A DNA stretch of 12,211 bases from an uncultured Candidatus Melainabacteria bacterium (lineage in GTDB: Bacteria; Cyanobacteriota; Vampirovibrionia; Gastranaerophilales; Gastranaerophilaceae): assembly GCA_934773085.1 (NCBI GenBank), contig CAKVMU010000028.1, positions 1 through 12,211 of the forward strand, read 5' to 3'. Below the pieces are notes generated by a model that ran no database searches, was not told the DNA's origin, and saw only the letters and a list, made by a program, of their open reading frames with translations. Shown here piece by piece: positions 5,435-11,146 of this stretch (the stretch's first letter is position 1; every line of letters begins with the position of its first letter). A program made the position numbers and the translations under genes.

Positions 5435-6491
5435 AACAACCTACTTTCTTTTCTACAGAAGCAACAATTTCTTCTACACTCAACCACTCTCCTACAGGTC
5501 TGTTTATCAAATAAACCTCAGATTTGCCGTTCACAGCGTATTTAACATCTTTAAACATCTGCCCCATATTTATTTCCACAACAGCAAAATTCTTACCTTG
5601 AGCCGCTAACTCACTAATTCTCTTGTGTGGGAATGGTGAAAGAGTAATCGGTCTCAAACAACCGGCTTTAATACCTTTTGCTCTCAACACTTTCATTGCA
5701 GCCTTGATATTTCTTGTCATAGAACCAAATGCTGTCAAAATAATATCCGCATCTTCTGCTTCAAACTCGTCATAAGAAGTTTCGTTCTCTGTAATAACTT
5801 CAAACTTTTTAAACAAATCATAAATGTGCTGATTTTGTCCTTTTTCACTAGTTGCACAAGAATATATTGCTCTGGAATCTCTACCTTTTGCACCAGAAAG
5901 AGCCCAAGATGACACATCAACTTCCGGATAAGGATTTTTACCAAAAGAAGCAGGCTCCATCATTTGTCCCAACAATCCGTCAGCTAACAATATAACAGGA
6001 TTTCTGTATTTTTGAGCAAGATAAAATGCTCTGTATGTCAAATCAATACACTCCTGAACTGTTGATGGCGCCAACACAATAATTTTATAGTCACCGTTAC
6101 CGCCACCGTAAACAGATTGATTATAATCCCCTTGTGCCGGATAAATATATCCTAACCCCGGGCCAGCTCTCATAACGTTTACCAAAACAACCGGCACCTC
6201 ATCAGAAGCAGCGTATGAAAGCGCCTCTTGCATCAATGATACAGCACAAGATGAAGACGTTGTCATAGCTTTTACACCGGTTGATACCGCACCTATAACC
6301 ATATTTATAGCCGCCAATTCACTTTCAGCACAAACATAAGCTCTGCCTAATTCTGGCATTTTTGCACTCAAATATTCACCAATCTCAGTCTGTGGTGTAA
6401 TCGGATAACCGAAATAGCACTGACAACCAGCATTTACAGCCGCTTGCGCTATCGCATAATTTCCCTTAATCAAAACTTTTTCATCAGACAT
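5418..6491 (-). CDS. korA: 2-oxoacid:ferredoxin oxidoreductase, alpha subunit (VorB/KorA-type)
   Basis: The 357-residue alpha subunit lacks a fused gamma domain, as in the four-subunit enzymes often named VorB. G-Y-P-I-T-P-Q-T-E-I (28-37), A-E-S-E-L-A-A-I (55-62), T-S-S-S-C-A-V-S-L-M-Q-E (78-89) and R-A-G-P-G-L-G-Y-I-Y-P-A-Q-G-D-Y (108-123) are the pyrimidine-binding and core motifs of domain I. The region from about 246 (A-E-D-A-D-I-I-L-T-A-F-G-S) is the transketolase C-terminal-like domain II. The stretch R-A-G-P-G-L-G is closer to 2-oxoisovalerate and 2-oxoglutarate enzymes than to pyruvate:ferredoxin oxidoreductase, but I cannot decide between these two. The ATG at 6491 follows the ferredoxin gene by 13 bases, with AGAGGT as ribosome binding site overlapping the ferredoxin stop. 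Confidence 0.93.
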   Translation of the reverse strand: MSDEKVLIKGNYAIAQAAVNAGCQCYFGYPITPQTEIGEYLSAKMPELGRAYVCAESELAAINMVIGAVSTGVKAMTTSSSCAVSLMQEALSYAASDEVPVVLVNVMRAGPGLGYIYPAQGDYNQSVYGGGNGDYKIIVLAPSTVQECIDLTYRAFYLAQKYRNPVILLADGLLGQMMEPASFGKNPYPEVDVSSWALSGAKGRDSRAIYSCATSEKGQNQHIYDLFKKFEVITENETSYDEFEAEDADIILTAFGSMTRNIKAAMKVLRAKGIKAGCLRPITLSPFPHKRISELAAQGKNFAVVEINMGQMFKDVKYAVNGKSEVYLINRPVGEWLSVEEIVASVEKKVGCYAASV

Positions 6492-6504
6492 TTATATATT
6501 ACCT

Positions 6505-6714
6505 CTATCTGTAAACTTCTACTATTGCCATATCCGGACATCTTTTGGCACACATAGCACAACCGATGCATTCACCGTTTTTGTCATCAAACTCTACAAG
6601 ATAATCCCCAAGACGATTTGTCTTTGTTGATTTCTTTATAAGTCCCTTAGGGCAAGTGTTTACGCACAAATAACATGATTTGCAACGATTATTATCTATC
6701 ACAATTCTTCCCAT
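6505..6714 (-). CDS. korD: 2[4Fe-4S] ferredoxin-type delta subunit of the oxidoreductase
   Basis: This 69-residue protein has two complete C-x2-C-x2-C-x3-C-P cluster motifs: C11, C14, C17, C21 and C49, C52, C55, C59. Each probably binds a [4Fe-4S] cluster and passes electrons from the thiamine site of the beta subunit to free ferredoxin. The spacer between the motifs includes R-L-G-D-Y-L-V-E-F, typical of delta subunits of 2-oxoacid oxidoreductases. It is the first gene of the operon (delta-alpha-beta-gamma). The ATG at 6714 has AGGAG about 7 bases upstream and a short leader after an extended -10 promoter. A free bacterial ferredoxin is the alternative, but the position in the operon favours a dedicated subunit. 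Confidence 0.92.
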   Translation of the reverse strand: MGRIVIDNNRCKSCYLCVNTCPKGLIKKSTKTNRLGDYLVEFDDKNGECIGCAMCAKRCPDMAIVEVYR

Positions 6715-6738
6715 AGTCCACTCCTATTCTCAATAAAA

Positions 6739-6747
6739 AGTATAGCA
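6739..6747 (-). promoter_or_regulatory. Extended -10 promoter for the oxidoreductase operon
   Basis: On the minus strand TGC (6745-6747) directly precedes TATACT (6739-6744), a good extended -10. No strong -35 is seen at 16-18 bases upstream; TTGAGG occurs at 20 bases. Transcription would start near 6732, about 18 bases before the delta subunit ATG. It lies about 70 bases from the oppositely oriented flagellin promoter. Confidence 0.5.
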
Positions 6748-6815
6748 CTAATAAGGTTCTCAGACCTCAAATGTAACAAATTGTAAAAAAAGTAACTCCT
6801 ATGCGTTATTAAAAT

Positions 6816-6843
6816 TTGAGATGTGGAATTAAGAAAATATAGG
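6816..6843 (+). promoter_or_regulatory. Candidate sigma-70-type promoter for flagellin
   Basis: TTGAGA (6816-6821) and TATAGG (6838-6843) are 16 bases apart. Initiation would be near 6850, giving a leader of about 45 bases. I looked for the sigma-28 pattern (TAAA, 15 bases, GCCGATAA) usual for flagellin genes and did not find it, so a vegetative-type promoter is the better reading, though the -10 is imperfect. Confidence 0.45.
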
Positions 6844-6882
6844 ACAAGCAAGGAAGCGTCTTAGAGGGATGCAAGAGCCAGA

Positions 6883-6888
6883 AAGGAG
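6883..6888 (+). promoter_or_regulatory. Ribosome binding site that sets the flagellin start
   Basis: AAGGAG lies 7 bases before ATG 6896. This, together with the flagellin N-terminus M-A-L-T-I-N-T-N, places the start at 6896 and not at the upstream in-frame ATG 6869, which sits within a small potential hairpin and has no ribosome binding site. Confidence 0.8.
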
Positions 6889-6895
6889 TTATAAA

Positions 6896-7750
6896 ATGGC
6901 ACTTACAATTAACACAAACATTTCGTCAATCGTAGCTCAAGGGAATTTGAGCAAAGCAACAAAATCTTTGAACACTGCTATTGAAAGAATGACCACCGGT
7001 TACAAAATTAACCACGCATCAGACAACGCTGCAGGTTATTCTATCGCAAGAAACTGGGAAACTCAGTTGGGTTCATTGGATGTTGCAGCAGACAACGCAG
7101 CTACCGGTGCTGATATGTTAACAACATTGGAAGATACTTATTCATTGGTAACTTCTCACTTACAACGTGTCAGAGATTTGACTGAACAAGCTGCAAACGG
7201 AACTTATGGTTCACAATCATTAAAAGCAATCCAATCAGAAATCACTGCAAGACTGGAAGAAGTTGACCGTATCTCTGCAAACTGCGAATTTAACGGTTTG
7301 AAGATGATGGACGGTTCTATGAGTGATATTTCTCTTCAAGTTGGTCTTTATAGCTCAAACGACAGCCAAATCGTTTTAAAAGATGATTTGTTTAAAGAAG
7401 CAAATATTAAAGCTCTATTCAAAGAAGATAAAGATGCCGTTGCTAAAAAATGCGCCGGCTTAGAAAACGGTACAGCGGCTAATACAATGTTGGACAAAAT
7501 TGATGAAGTAATTAATGAGATTTCAGGACGTGTAACTACATTAGGTGCTGCACAGAACAGAATCGAATCAGCAATTGAATCTATCGGGGTTCAATCTGAA
7601 AACATCACTTCTTCATTGTCTACATTGAGAGATGCAGATGTCGCAGAAGAATCTTCAAACTACATCAAATCTCAAATTCTTCAACAAGCTGCAGCAACAC
7701 TTCTTGCAACAGCAAACCAAACCCCAAGTATCGCTTTGAACTTACTATAA
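6896..7750 (+). CDS. fliC: Flagellin
   Basis: The flagellar filament protein, 284 residues from ATG 6896. The N-terminal D0/D1 region is well conserved: M-A-L-T-I-N-T-N-I-S, T-T-G-Y-K-I-N-H-A-S-D-N-A-A-G-Y-S-I-A, H-L-Q-R-V-R-D-L-T-E-Q-A-A-N-G-T and a stretch ending E-F-N-G-L-K. The C-terminal D1/D0 runs from about residue 200 with R-V-T-T-L-G-A-A-Q-N-R-I-E, L-R-D-A-D-V-A-E-E-S and Q-I-L-Q-Q-A-A-A-T-L-L-A-x-A-N-Q ending A-L-N-L-L. The surface-exposed middle is short (about residues 140-200), so the filament subunit is of the minimal kind. It is exported by the flagellar type III apparatus; no signal peptide is expected. It is monocistronic, with its own promoter and a strong terminator. No chaperone (FliS), cap or other flagellar gene is adjacent. 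The symbol fliC is by role; hag would serve equally. Confidence 0.96.
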   Translation: MALTINTNISSIVAQGNLSKATKSLNTAIERMTTGYKINHASDNAAGYSIARNWETQLGSLDVAADNAATGADMLTTLEDTYSLVTSHLQRVRDLTEQAANGTYGSQSLKAIQSEITARLEEVDRISANCEFNGLKMMDGSMSDISLQVGLYSSNDSQIVLKDDLFKEANIKALFKEDKDAVAKKCAGLENGTAANTMLDKIDEVINEISGRVTTLGAAQNRIESAIESIGVQSENITSSLSTLRDADVAEESSNYIKSQILQQAAATLLATANQTPSIALNLL

Positions 7751-7797
7751 TTCCAAAGCTACTGGTAAGACTCAAAAAATGTACGTTTATTCTAAAC

Positions 7798-7831
7798 GAA
7801 AGCCGGAAAATAATTTCCGGCTTTTCTTTTT
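7798..7831 (+). terminator. Rho-independent terminator of the flagellin gene
   Basis: AAAGCCGGAAA (7799-7809) pairs perfectly with TTTCCGGCTTT (7814-7824) around an ATAA loop, followed by TTCTTTTTG. It lies 48 bases after the flagellin stop. Confidence 0.93.
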
Positions 7832-7892
7832 GATTAATCTCTACTTGTCGTTAACATATTACTCCTCAAAAGAAACTGTTGAAGTTCATAAC

Positions 7893-7930
7893 AAAAAAGA
7901 GGAGTAAATTACTTACTCCTCTTTTCTTAA
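7893..7930. terminator. Bidirectional terminator between flagellin and secY
   Basis: A 13-bp perfect stem (AAAAGAGGAGTAA at 7895-7907 with its complement at 7913-7925) closes a 5-base loop. On the minus strand the stem is followed by a T6 run, and it lies about 20 bases after the secY stop, so it ends the ribosomal protein/secY operon. On the plus strand it is followed by T4-C-TT, so it can also back up the flagellin terminator. The 5' strand of the stem can pair alternatively with a second copy of TTACTCCTC at 7859-7867. Confidence 0.9.
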
Positions 7931-7944
7931 TATAAATTACTTAA

Positions 7945-9288
7945 TTATTCTTTTAAGAATGATTCATAATTTCTTGCCAAAAGGTGAGTCTTTACCTGAT
8001 TTATCAAATCAAGCGCAACACCGACCATGATGATAAGAGATGTAGCACCAATACCTTGGAATGTTGTTATCTTTGTTACATAACTTGCAAATGCTGGTAT
8101 CAAAGCAATAACACCCAAAGCCATAGCACCGATAAATGTTGTTTTGGTTAAAATTTTATCCAAAGCCTCAGCTGTCGGTCTTCCCGGTTTTATCCCAGGA
8201 ATTGATGAGCCATATTTTTTGAGGTTATCTGCTATGTCTTTTGGCTGCATATTCGGCATAATTGAAGCATAGAAAAATGTTAATGCAACAATCATTACAA
8301 AATATATGACATAATACGTCAACCCGCTCGGATTGAAGAATTGGTTCAATGTCATAACCATATTTGATACCCAACCCTCAGGCAACTTAGCCTGTCCTAC
8401 AACTGAAAGAATTGTAGACGGGAATAAGAGAATTGCAACCGCAAAGATAATAGGCATTACACCACCCGGATTAAGCTTAAATGGAATAAAAGTATTCACT
8501 CCACCGTAAACTTTGTTTCCGACTTGGCGCTTCGGATTGACAATGATAACTTTACGAATTGCTTCTTGCATAACAACAATGAATACCATTGTTATGAAGA
8601 ATATCACGAGCAATGCAACCAAGCCCCACATAAGAGCAGATTCATTTGCTACCATCTGCCATGTTCTTGATGAATACAACGGAATTCCGGAAAGAATACC
8701 GACAAAGATGATTAAAGAACCACCGTTTCCGATACCTTTTTCTGTAATCAATTCTGACATCCACATTACTAAAATAGATCCTGCTGTTAAAGTAATGATT
8801 GAAGAGATGTAGAACATTGTGTGATTTACACCCGCTGTAATTGAACCCGGAAGATGTGACAAGTAAGCCATAAAGATTATGGATTGGAAAACTGCCAACA
8901 CAACAGTAAATACTCTTGTATACTGAGAAAGTTTTCTTCTTCCGGCTTCACCGTCTTCCTTCTGCAACTTTTCAAGCGCCGGTATAATAACAGCCATAAG
9001 CTGCATTATGATTGATGATGTGATGTAAGGTCCGATACCAAGCGCAAATATTGAAACTTTTCCAAGTGCACCACCTGTGAACAAATCCAAGAAACCTAAG
9101 ATATTGTTTCCGGAAGCAATTCTTGCAAAAATTTCGTTGTTAATGCCAAAAATCGGAAGATGGATACCAAAACGGAACAATACTAACATTCCGAAAGTAA
9201 AAATCAATTTTTCTTTCAGTCCGGAAGCATTCCACATTGACATCAAATCAGCCGTCGTAGGCATTCTCATTCCGCCATTTGCAACCAT
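7945..9288 (-). CDS. secY: Preprotein translocase subunit SecY
   Basis: The 447-residue central channel protein of the SecYEG translocon has ten membrane segments, the normal length and pattern. Readable motifs include F-R-F-G-I-H-L-P-I-F-G-I near residue 40, F-A-L-G-I-G-P-Y-I-T-S-S-I-I-M-Q in the second segment, E-K-G-I-G-N-G-G-S-L-I-I-F, the loop V-N-P-K-R-Q-V-G with P-F-K-L-N-P-G-G-V-M-P-I-I-F-A, and the C-terminal Y-E-S-F-L-K-E. The cytoplasmic loops rich in lysine and arginine contact SecA and the ribosome. The ATG shares one base with the rplO stop (TAATG), so the two are translationally coupled. The usual downstream neighbours (adk, map, infA) are absent; a bidirectional terminator follows instead. 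The start at 9288 is supported by this junction. Confidence 0.97.
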   Translation of the reverse strand: MVANGGMRMPTTADLMSMWNASGLKEKLIFTFGMLVLFRFGIHLPIFGINNEIFARIASGNNILGFLDLFTGGALGKVSIFALGIGPYITSSIIMQLMAVIIPALEKLQKEDGEAGRRKLSQYTRVFTVVLAVFQSIIFMAYLSHLPGSITAGVNHTMFYISSIITLTAGSILVMWMSELITEKGIGNGGSLIIFVGILSGIPLYSSRTWQMVANESALMWGLVALLVIFFITMVFIVVMQEAIRKVIIVNPKRQVGNKVYGGVNTFIPFKLNPGGVMPIIFAVAILLFPSTILSVVGQAKLPEGWVSNMVMTLNQFFNPSGLTYYVIYFVMIVALTFFYASIMPNMQPKDIADNLKKYGSSIPGIKPGRPTAEALDKILTKTTFIGAMALGVIALIPAFASYVTKITTFQGIGATSLIIMVGVALDLINQVKTHLLARNYESFLKE

Positions 9289-9740
9289 TATACTAATTCA
9301 ACCTTTCCGCCTGCTGCTTCAATTTTTTCTTTTGCTGATGGTGTTACGTAATCAGCCTTAACTGTAATAGCTTTCTTAATTTCACCATTACCAAGAATTC
9401 TCAAACCATCGCAAGAAGGATGTGCTTTTCTGATTTCTTTCAATGATTCCAATGAAATTTCATCAATCTTCAATTCAGCAAGTCTGCCAACATTGATTTG
9501 AGCATATTTTCTTGAATTGATAATTTGGAAACCTTTCAATTTCGGCAATCTTCTGTAAGCCGGCATCTGTCCGCCTTCAAAACCTCTTTTAGCGCTGCTT
9601 CCTGAACGTTGACCTTCACCGTTGTTACCACGGCAAGAAGTTTTACCATGTCCTGAAGAACGACCTCTGCCTACTCTTTTAGATTTGCCTGTTGCACCTT
9701 CAGCAGGTCTCAAATCTTCCAATAAAATTTTATCTGCCAT
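9288..9740 (-). CDS. rplO: 50S ribosomal protein L15
   Basis: This gives a 150-residue protein from ATG 9740. The family pattern is clear: L-E-D-L-R-P-A-E-G-A, then a basic glycine-rich stretch with R-V-G-R-G-R-S-S-G-H-G-K-T (about 22-34), G-F-E-G-G-Q-M-P-A-Y-R-R-L-P-K-L-K-G-F, and a C-terminal globular part ending A-G-G-K-V-E-L-V. L15 binds 23S rRNA late in assembly of the large subunit. An in-frame ATG at 9758 would add six residues but has no ribosome binding site, whereas ATG 9740 has AGAGGA 7 bases upstream. The gene sits between rpmD and secY in the standard order and ends in a TAATG junction with secY. Confidence 0.96.
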   Translation of the reverse strand: MADKILLEDLRPAEGATGKSKRVGRGRSSGHGKTSCRGNNGEGQRSGSSAKRGFEGGQMPAYRRLPKLKGFQIINSRKYAQINVGRLAELKIDEISLESLKEIRKAHPSCDGLRILGNGEIKKAITVKADYVTPSAKEKIEAAGGKVELV

Positions 9741-9747
9741 TTTTATT

Positions 9748-9753
9748 TCCTCT
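9748..9753 (-). promoter_or_regulatory. rplO: Ribosome binding site fixing the rplO start
   Basis: AGAGGA on the minus strand lies 7 bases before ATG 9740 and falls inside the extra six codons of the longer reading, so the shorter L15 is preferred. Confidence 0.7.
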
Positions 9754-9788
9754 TTCATTTATTTTTTAACTGTTTTAGAACTACTGTC

Positions 9789-9977
9789 CTATGCTTCTGT
9801 AACTTCTACCAAGTGAGAAATTTTGTTAGCCATACCCTTGATTGTATCGCTGTCATTATGTTCTACTACCTGATTAAGTTTCTTCAAACCCAAAGCTTGT
9901 GCAACTTTACGTTGAGCTTCAGAGCATCCGATTAAACTTCTTACAAGTTTTATTTTAATTTGTTTTGTCTTTGCCAT
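9789..9977 (-). CDS. rpmD: 50S ribosomal protein L30
   Basis: This 62-residue protein matches bacterial L30 in size and pattern: I-K-I-K-L-V-R-S-L-I-G-C (7-18), Q-R-K-V-A-Q-A-L-G-L-K-K-L-N-Q-V-V (22-38), D-T-I-K-G-M-A-N-K-I-S-H-L-V-E-V (44-59). L30 binds 23S rRNA in the large subunit. The order rpsE-rpmD-rplO-secY is the standard spc order. AAGGA lies about 7 bases before the ATG. As I recall it, true cyanobacteria and plastids lack L30, so its presence fits a deep-branching sister lineage and not a photosynthetic cyanobacterium. Confidence 0.96.
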   Translation of the reverse strand: MAKTKQIKIKLVRSLIGCSEAQRKVAQALGLKKLNQVVEHNDSDTIKGMANKISHLVEVTEA

Positions 9978-10038
9978 TTTTTTATCCTTTACTTCTTAGA
10001 TTTACTTTACTATTTCAAACTATAAATAAAATAGCCTG

Positions 10039-10689
10039 CTAGTTTAATAATTCAGCCATTGTTAAGCCACGTTTTTTAGCTACTTCTGTGAACGGTCTTA
10101 ATGATTTAAGAGCATCCAATGTAGCATTAGCAGCGTTAAGAGGTGATTTTGAACCTAATGATTTTGAAAGAATATTTTCAATACCTGCAAGTTCAAGAAC
10201 TGAACGAACTGCACCACCTGCAATAATACCTGTACCTTGAGATGCAGGTCTTAACATAACTGCACCAGCACCAGATTTACCTGTAATAGGGTGAGGAATT
10301 GTTGTTTTGAAGATAGGAACTGTAATAAGGTTCTTTCTTCCATCTGCAATAGCTTTTTGAATAGCAATAATAACTTCTGAAGCTTTTGCACAACCAACAC
10401 CAACTTGACCTTTTTTATTACCAACAATAACAATTGCTCTGAAACTTAATTTCTTACCACCTTTAACAACTTTTGTTACACGGCGGATTTGAACAACTTG
10501 TTCTTTCCATTCTGATTCAGGTTTTACTTCCTGAGTTTCTACTCTTTTCTTTCTTGAACGCTGTCTTCTTGCAGGAACTTCAGTTACATTTTCTTCTGCT
10601 TCAACAGCTTCAGCTGCAGCTGTTTCTTCAACAACTTCTGTAGCTTCTGCGGTAACTTCATTTACCATTTCATTTTTTTCTTCTGACAT
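10039..10689 (-). CDS. rpsE: 30S ribosomal protein S5 with an acidic N-terminal extension
   Basis: The 216-residue product is about 50 residues longer than Escherichia coli S5 (167). The core starts near residue 60: [26 protein letters not shown], then the double-stranded RNA-binding-like fold with N-K-K-G-Q-V-G-V-G, and C-terminal [19 protein letters not shown]. The core closely resembles cyanobacterial S5. The extra N-terminal stretch is rich in E, A and V (about residues 1-38) followed by a basic cluster R-R-Q-R-S-R-K-K-R (42-50). S5 sits in the 30S body and affects decoding accuracy and assembly. The ATG at 10689 has AAAGG 7 bases upstream. It is the first gene of this unit; the expected upstream neighbour rplR (L18) is missing. 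Confidence 0.96.
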   Translation of the reverse strand: MSEEKNEMVNEVTAEATEVVEETAAAEAVEAEENVTEVPARRQRSRKKRVETQEVKPESEWKEQVVQIRRVTKVVKGGKKLSFRAIVIVGNKKGQVGVGCAKASEVIIAIQKAIADGRKNLITVPIFKTTIPHPITGKSGAGAVMLRPASQGTGIIAGGAVRSVLELAGIENILSKSLGSKSPLNAANATLDALKSLRPFTEVAKKRGLTMAELLN

Positions 10690-10716
10690 GCTAAACCTTT
10701 CTTTTTTACATATAGT

Positions 10717-10746
10717 GTTCTACTTGATTTTGTTTTATTTTGACAA
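10717..10746 (-). promoter_or_regulatory. Candidate proximal promoter for rpsE
   Basis: On the minus strand TTGTCA (10741-10746) and TAGAAC (10717-10722) are separated by 18 bases. A start near 10710 leaves a leader of about 20 bases that contains the AAAGG ribosome binding site. Confidence 0.4.
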
Positions 10747-10762
10747 TCGAATAACTAACAAT

Positions 10763-10812
10763 AAAAAACACCCAAAACAGGCATTAACAGTTTATTCAAT
10801 TGTGGGTTTTTT
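10763..10812 (-). terminator. Possible weak terminator or attenuator upstream of rpsE
   Basis: On the minus strand AAAA-ACCCA pairs with TGGGT-(bulged G)-TTTT across a loop of 28 bases, followed by T-rich sequence. It could end transcripts from the DUF212 operon or act in the leader of a longer rpsE transcript. The stem is short and interrupted, so confidence is limited. Confidence 0.35.
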
Positions 10813-10824
10813 CTGACATGTAAG

Positions 10825-10853
10825 ATTCTAATATAAACAAATTTCTAACGCAA
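10825..10853 (-). promoter_or_regulatory. Candidate distal promoter upstream of rpsE
   Basis: On the minus strand TTGCGT (10848-10853) and TAGAAT (10825-10830) are exactly 17 bases apart. Transcription would begin near 10818-10820, at an ATG that opens an eight-codon reading frame (M-S-E-K-T-H-N-stop, 10819 to 10796) just before the hairpin at 10763-10812. Confidence 0.35.
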
Positions 10854-10925
10854 GGGGTAAATATAATCTCAACCTTAAGTAAAACTCCAAAGTAATCTTA
10901 GAACACAGGGGGGGGGGTAAATGTA
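10847..10925 (+). repeat. Direct repeat pair with a variable G run
   Basis: AACGCAAGGGGTAAATATA (10847-10865) and AACACA-G10-TAAATGTA (10902-10925) are two copies of one element that differ mainly in the length of the G run (four against ten). A further shared 10-mer, AAGTAAAACT, occurs at 10877-10886 and again at 10986-10995 just after the GGGGGAGGGGG tract at 10975-10985. Confidence 0.55.
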
Positions 10926-10934
10926 TTTTTATTG

Positions 10935-10966
10935 GTAGGTCAACACTACAAATTTTAATGACCTGC
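10935..10966. repeat. Small inverted repeat
   Basis: GTAGGTCA (10935-10942) can pair with TGACCTGC (10959-10966) over eight positions (one wobble pair) with a 16-base AT-rich loop. No T-run follows on either strand, so it is not a standard terminator. Confidence 0.5.
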
Positions 10967-11012
10967 GGTACAGAGGGGGAGGGGGAAGTAAAACTACTAG
11001 CCTAGCGTTTTT

Positions 11013-11130
11013 AGTTGAACAGTTGAACAGCGAAAAGGTTGAAAAGTTCATTTTGTTCTCGCTGGTCACAAATGTATTATGTGAGCTTTTGCGAACTTAA
11101 GGAACCTTTCAACTTCTCAACCTTTCAACC
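11013..11130. repeat. 118-base imperfect palindrome made of 8-bp units
   Basis: The left arm (11013-11049) is a run of 8-bp units AGTTGAAC, AGTTGAAC, AGCGAAAA, GGTTGAAA, then AGTTC. The right arm (11093-11130), read on the minus strand, is GGTTGAAA, GGTTGAGA, AGTTGAAA, GGTTCC and then AAGTTC. The arms therefore pair over most of 36 bases. The centre (11055-11096) adds GTTC/GAAC, GCT/AGC and CACA/TGTG. No clear T-run follows on either strand at the proper place for a strong terminator. It begins about 16 bases after the stop of the DUF212 gene. Confidence 0.75.
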
Positions 11131-11146
11131 ATTCCACTTTAAATTT

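Larger units (their letters stand above)
10690..11146. other. Repeat-rich non-coding stretch between the S5 and DUF212 genes
   Basis: I find no gene of normal size in these 457 bases on either strand. The stretch holds, from left to right: a promoter for rpsE; a hairpin with T-runs on both sides; a second candidate promoter just before an eight-codon reading frame; two related copies of an AAC-R-CA-G(n)-TAAAT-R-TA element; a G10 run; a hairpin; a GGGGGAGGGGG tract; and a 118-base imperfect palindrome. Its composition (long G runs beside AT-rich DNA) differs from the neighbouring genes. Confidence 0.7.

Noticed and set aside
4137..6714. Pyruvate:ferredoxin oxidoreductase
   Set aside because: The alpha and beta subunits carry motifs closer to the 2-oxoglutarate/2-oxoisovalerate enzymes, and the layout with a separate small ferredoxin subunit first fits those; pyruvate cannot be fully excluded.
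6869..6895. Longer flagellin start at ATG 6869
   Set aside because: The extra nine residues do not match flagellin N-termini, while ATG 6896 has a strong ribosome binding site at the right distance and gives the expected M-A-L-T-I-N-T-N.
6816..6895. Sigma-28 or sigma-54 promoter before flagellin
   Set aside because: Neither the TAAA/GCCGATAA pair nor the GG/GC pair with correct spacing is present; a sigma-70-like pair fits better.
8513..9361. Plus-strand open frames opposite secY
   Set aside because: They are antisense to a well-conserved membrane protein gene and show no family pattern or ribosome binding site.
9741..9758. Longer L15 start at ATG 9758
   Set aside because: There is no ribosome binding site before it, and the AGAGGA within the extra codons serves ATG 9740.
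11013..11130. CRISPR array
   Set aside because: The repeats are 8 bp and contiguous without spacers, and are arranged in inverted arms; no cas gene is near.
10690..11146. tRNA or other known RNA gene in the long intergenic stretch
   Set aside because: I see no cloverleaf, CCA end or known RNA motif; the foldable parts are simple repeats.
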